Shown in pieces: positions 48,853 to 49,352 of a stretch of 49,352 nt of DNA. The position numbers and the translations under genes were made by a program. The notes under the pieces were generated by a model that was not told the origin of the DNA, did no database searches, and was given only the letters and a program-made list of their open reading frames with translations. Origin of the DNA: Candidatus Poribacteria bacterium (GTDB lineage: Bacteria; Poribacteria; WGA-4E; WGA-3G); assembly GCA_026702755.1 (NCBI GenBank), contig JAPPBX010000098.1, positions 1-49,352 of the forward strand, read 5' to 3'. How positions within the stretch are numbered: the stretch's first letter is position 1; each line of letters begins with the position of its first letter.

Positions 48853-49352
48853 ATGATACTTTTTAAATTTGCCTTTATTACGGACACACACCTGTATTTA
48901 AACGCGCCAAGAAACTTCGCAGGTGGACTTCAACAACAAAAAAACAGTCTCGCACTCTATGAAAAGTTGGTTGAACAACTCAACACCTTTGAACCCGACT
49001 TTGTGGTTCATGGTGGAGATATCGTGTGTGGTGGTAAGAGTTTCGACATGTCTGCTGAAGAATATGAAGCCACGCTTGACGGTGCGAAACAACTCGGACA
49101 ACGCATGAATGCCCCCTGCTATTACATCCCGGGTAATCACGATTTACATCCGGAGACAGGTTCCAAAGATGCCTTCTTGGCACGTTTCAGCACCAACGGC
49201 ATGGGCTCCATCAGTTTTGTGCATGAAAACATCCGATTTATTCTCCTCGATTCACAGGAGGTACCGGAAGACCTCACACATGGGTATATCAGCACCAACC
49301 AGTTGGCATGGGCGGAGCGCGAATTAAAAAGAGCACGAGATTACGAGCAAGA
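48853..49352 (+). CDS. Metallophosphoesterase, partial (cut by window end)
   Basis: The first 166 residues of a calcineurin-like metallophosphoesterase. Motif I D-x-H (ITDTHLY, D11/H13), motif II GGD (HGGDIV, D56) and motif III GNHD (IPGNHDLH, N98/H99 region) are in place, binding two metal ions. The frame is open to the last base, so later motifs and length are unknown. No clear ribosome site precedes the ATG. The substrate could be a phosphodiester such as a nucleotide or lipid head group. Confidence 0.85.
   Translation, partial: MILFKFAFITDTHLYLNAPRNFAGGLQQQKNSLALYEKLVEQLNTFEPDFVVHGGDIVCGGKSFDMSAEEYEATLDGAKQLGQRMNAPCYYIPGNHDLHPETGSKDAFLARFSTNGMGSISFVHENIRFILLDSQEVPEDLTHGYISTNQLAWAERELKRARDYEQ

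Noticed and set aside
1-49352. CRISPR arrays, rRNA and tRNA genes
   Set aside because: I saw no regularly spaced repeats with unique spacers and no rRNA or cloverleaf-like segment; a covariance-model scan would be needed to exclude a tRNA fully.

Overview
The window looks like a chromosomal segment of an uncultured 'Candidatus Poribacteria'-type bacterium. This is inferred from gene content; no rRNA or marker tree is available here. The pointers are several giant secreted proteins ending in the NYPNPFNPETWIPYHL-type sorting domain, many Gfo/Idh/MocA oxidoreductases, a PhyH dioxygenase, a sulfatase, a UxaA-type dehydratase, ECF sigma/anti-sigma control and numerous short REP-like palindromes.

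Left end (1-6750). About 0.7 kb without a convincing gene precedes an operon of two Gfo/Idh/MocA dehydrogenases flanking a GrdB/PrdB-type protein (1763-2485). That protein is split by an in-frame UGA in a U-P-M-C motif, and a plausible bacterial SECIS hairpin lies 17 nt downstream, so I read it as a selenoprotein. A second, two-gene unit (3756-5569, unknown protein plus degenerate Gfo/Idh) has a near-consensus sigma-70 promoter. A sigma-54 activator with an altered GAFTGA loop (GAFTTA) follows. A textbook sigma-54 promoter (7085-7100) lies 335 bp downstream, leading into a 0.9-kb stretch with strong RNA-like folding and no credible gene.

Secreted giant-protein cluster (8009-25280). Five large exported proteins share a C-terminal sorting domain. 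They combine cohesin-like, dockerin-like, LRR, YWTD beta-propeller, cadherin, lamin-tail and metalloprotease modules with a ~105-residue tandem module I cannot name. A beta-barrel gene sits among them, followed by a relic of a sorting-domain tail. The fourth large gene is interrupted by one in-frame TGA where paralogous repeats have Arg.

Middle (25337-42696). This holds a double-length UxaA-type dehydratase, an O-methyltransferase, an ECF sigma/anti-sigma/HtrA-like trio (the HtrA-like protein lacks its catalytic His), and a minus-strand group of phospholipase D, PhyH dioxygenase and SUMF1-sialidase fusion. Then come LamG protein, two overlapping cyclophilin lipoproteins, a LecA-like lectin, DUF1844 protein, an ART-like/HEAT protein, a potassium channel and ComM.

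Mobile element (42728-46562). A 3,835-bp AT-rich transposon has perfect 23-bp terminal inverted repeats and an 8-bp target duplication (AAGAACAT). It carries an IS1595-type transposase and five passenger genes, including a lipoprotein/barrel pair. It has inserted between comM and the sulfatase gene.

Right end (46594-49352): a type I sulfatase, a methyltransferase and a metallophosphoesterase cut by the window end. I saw no tRNA, rRNA or CRISPR array.
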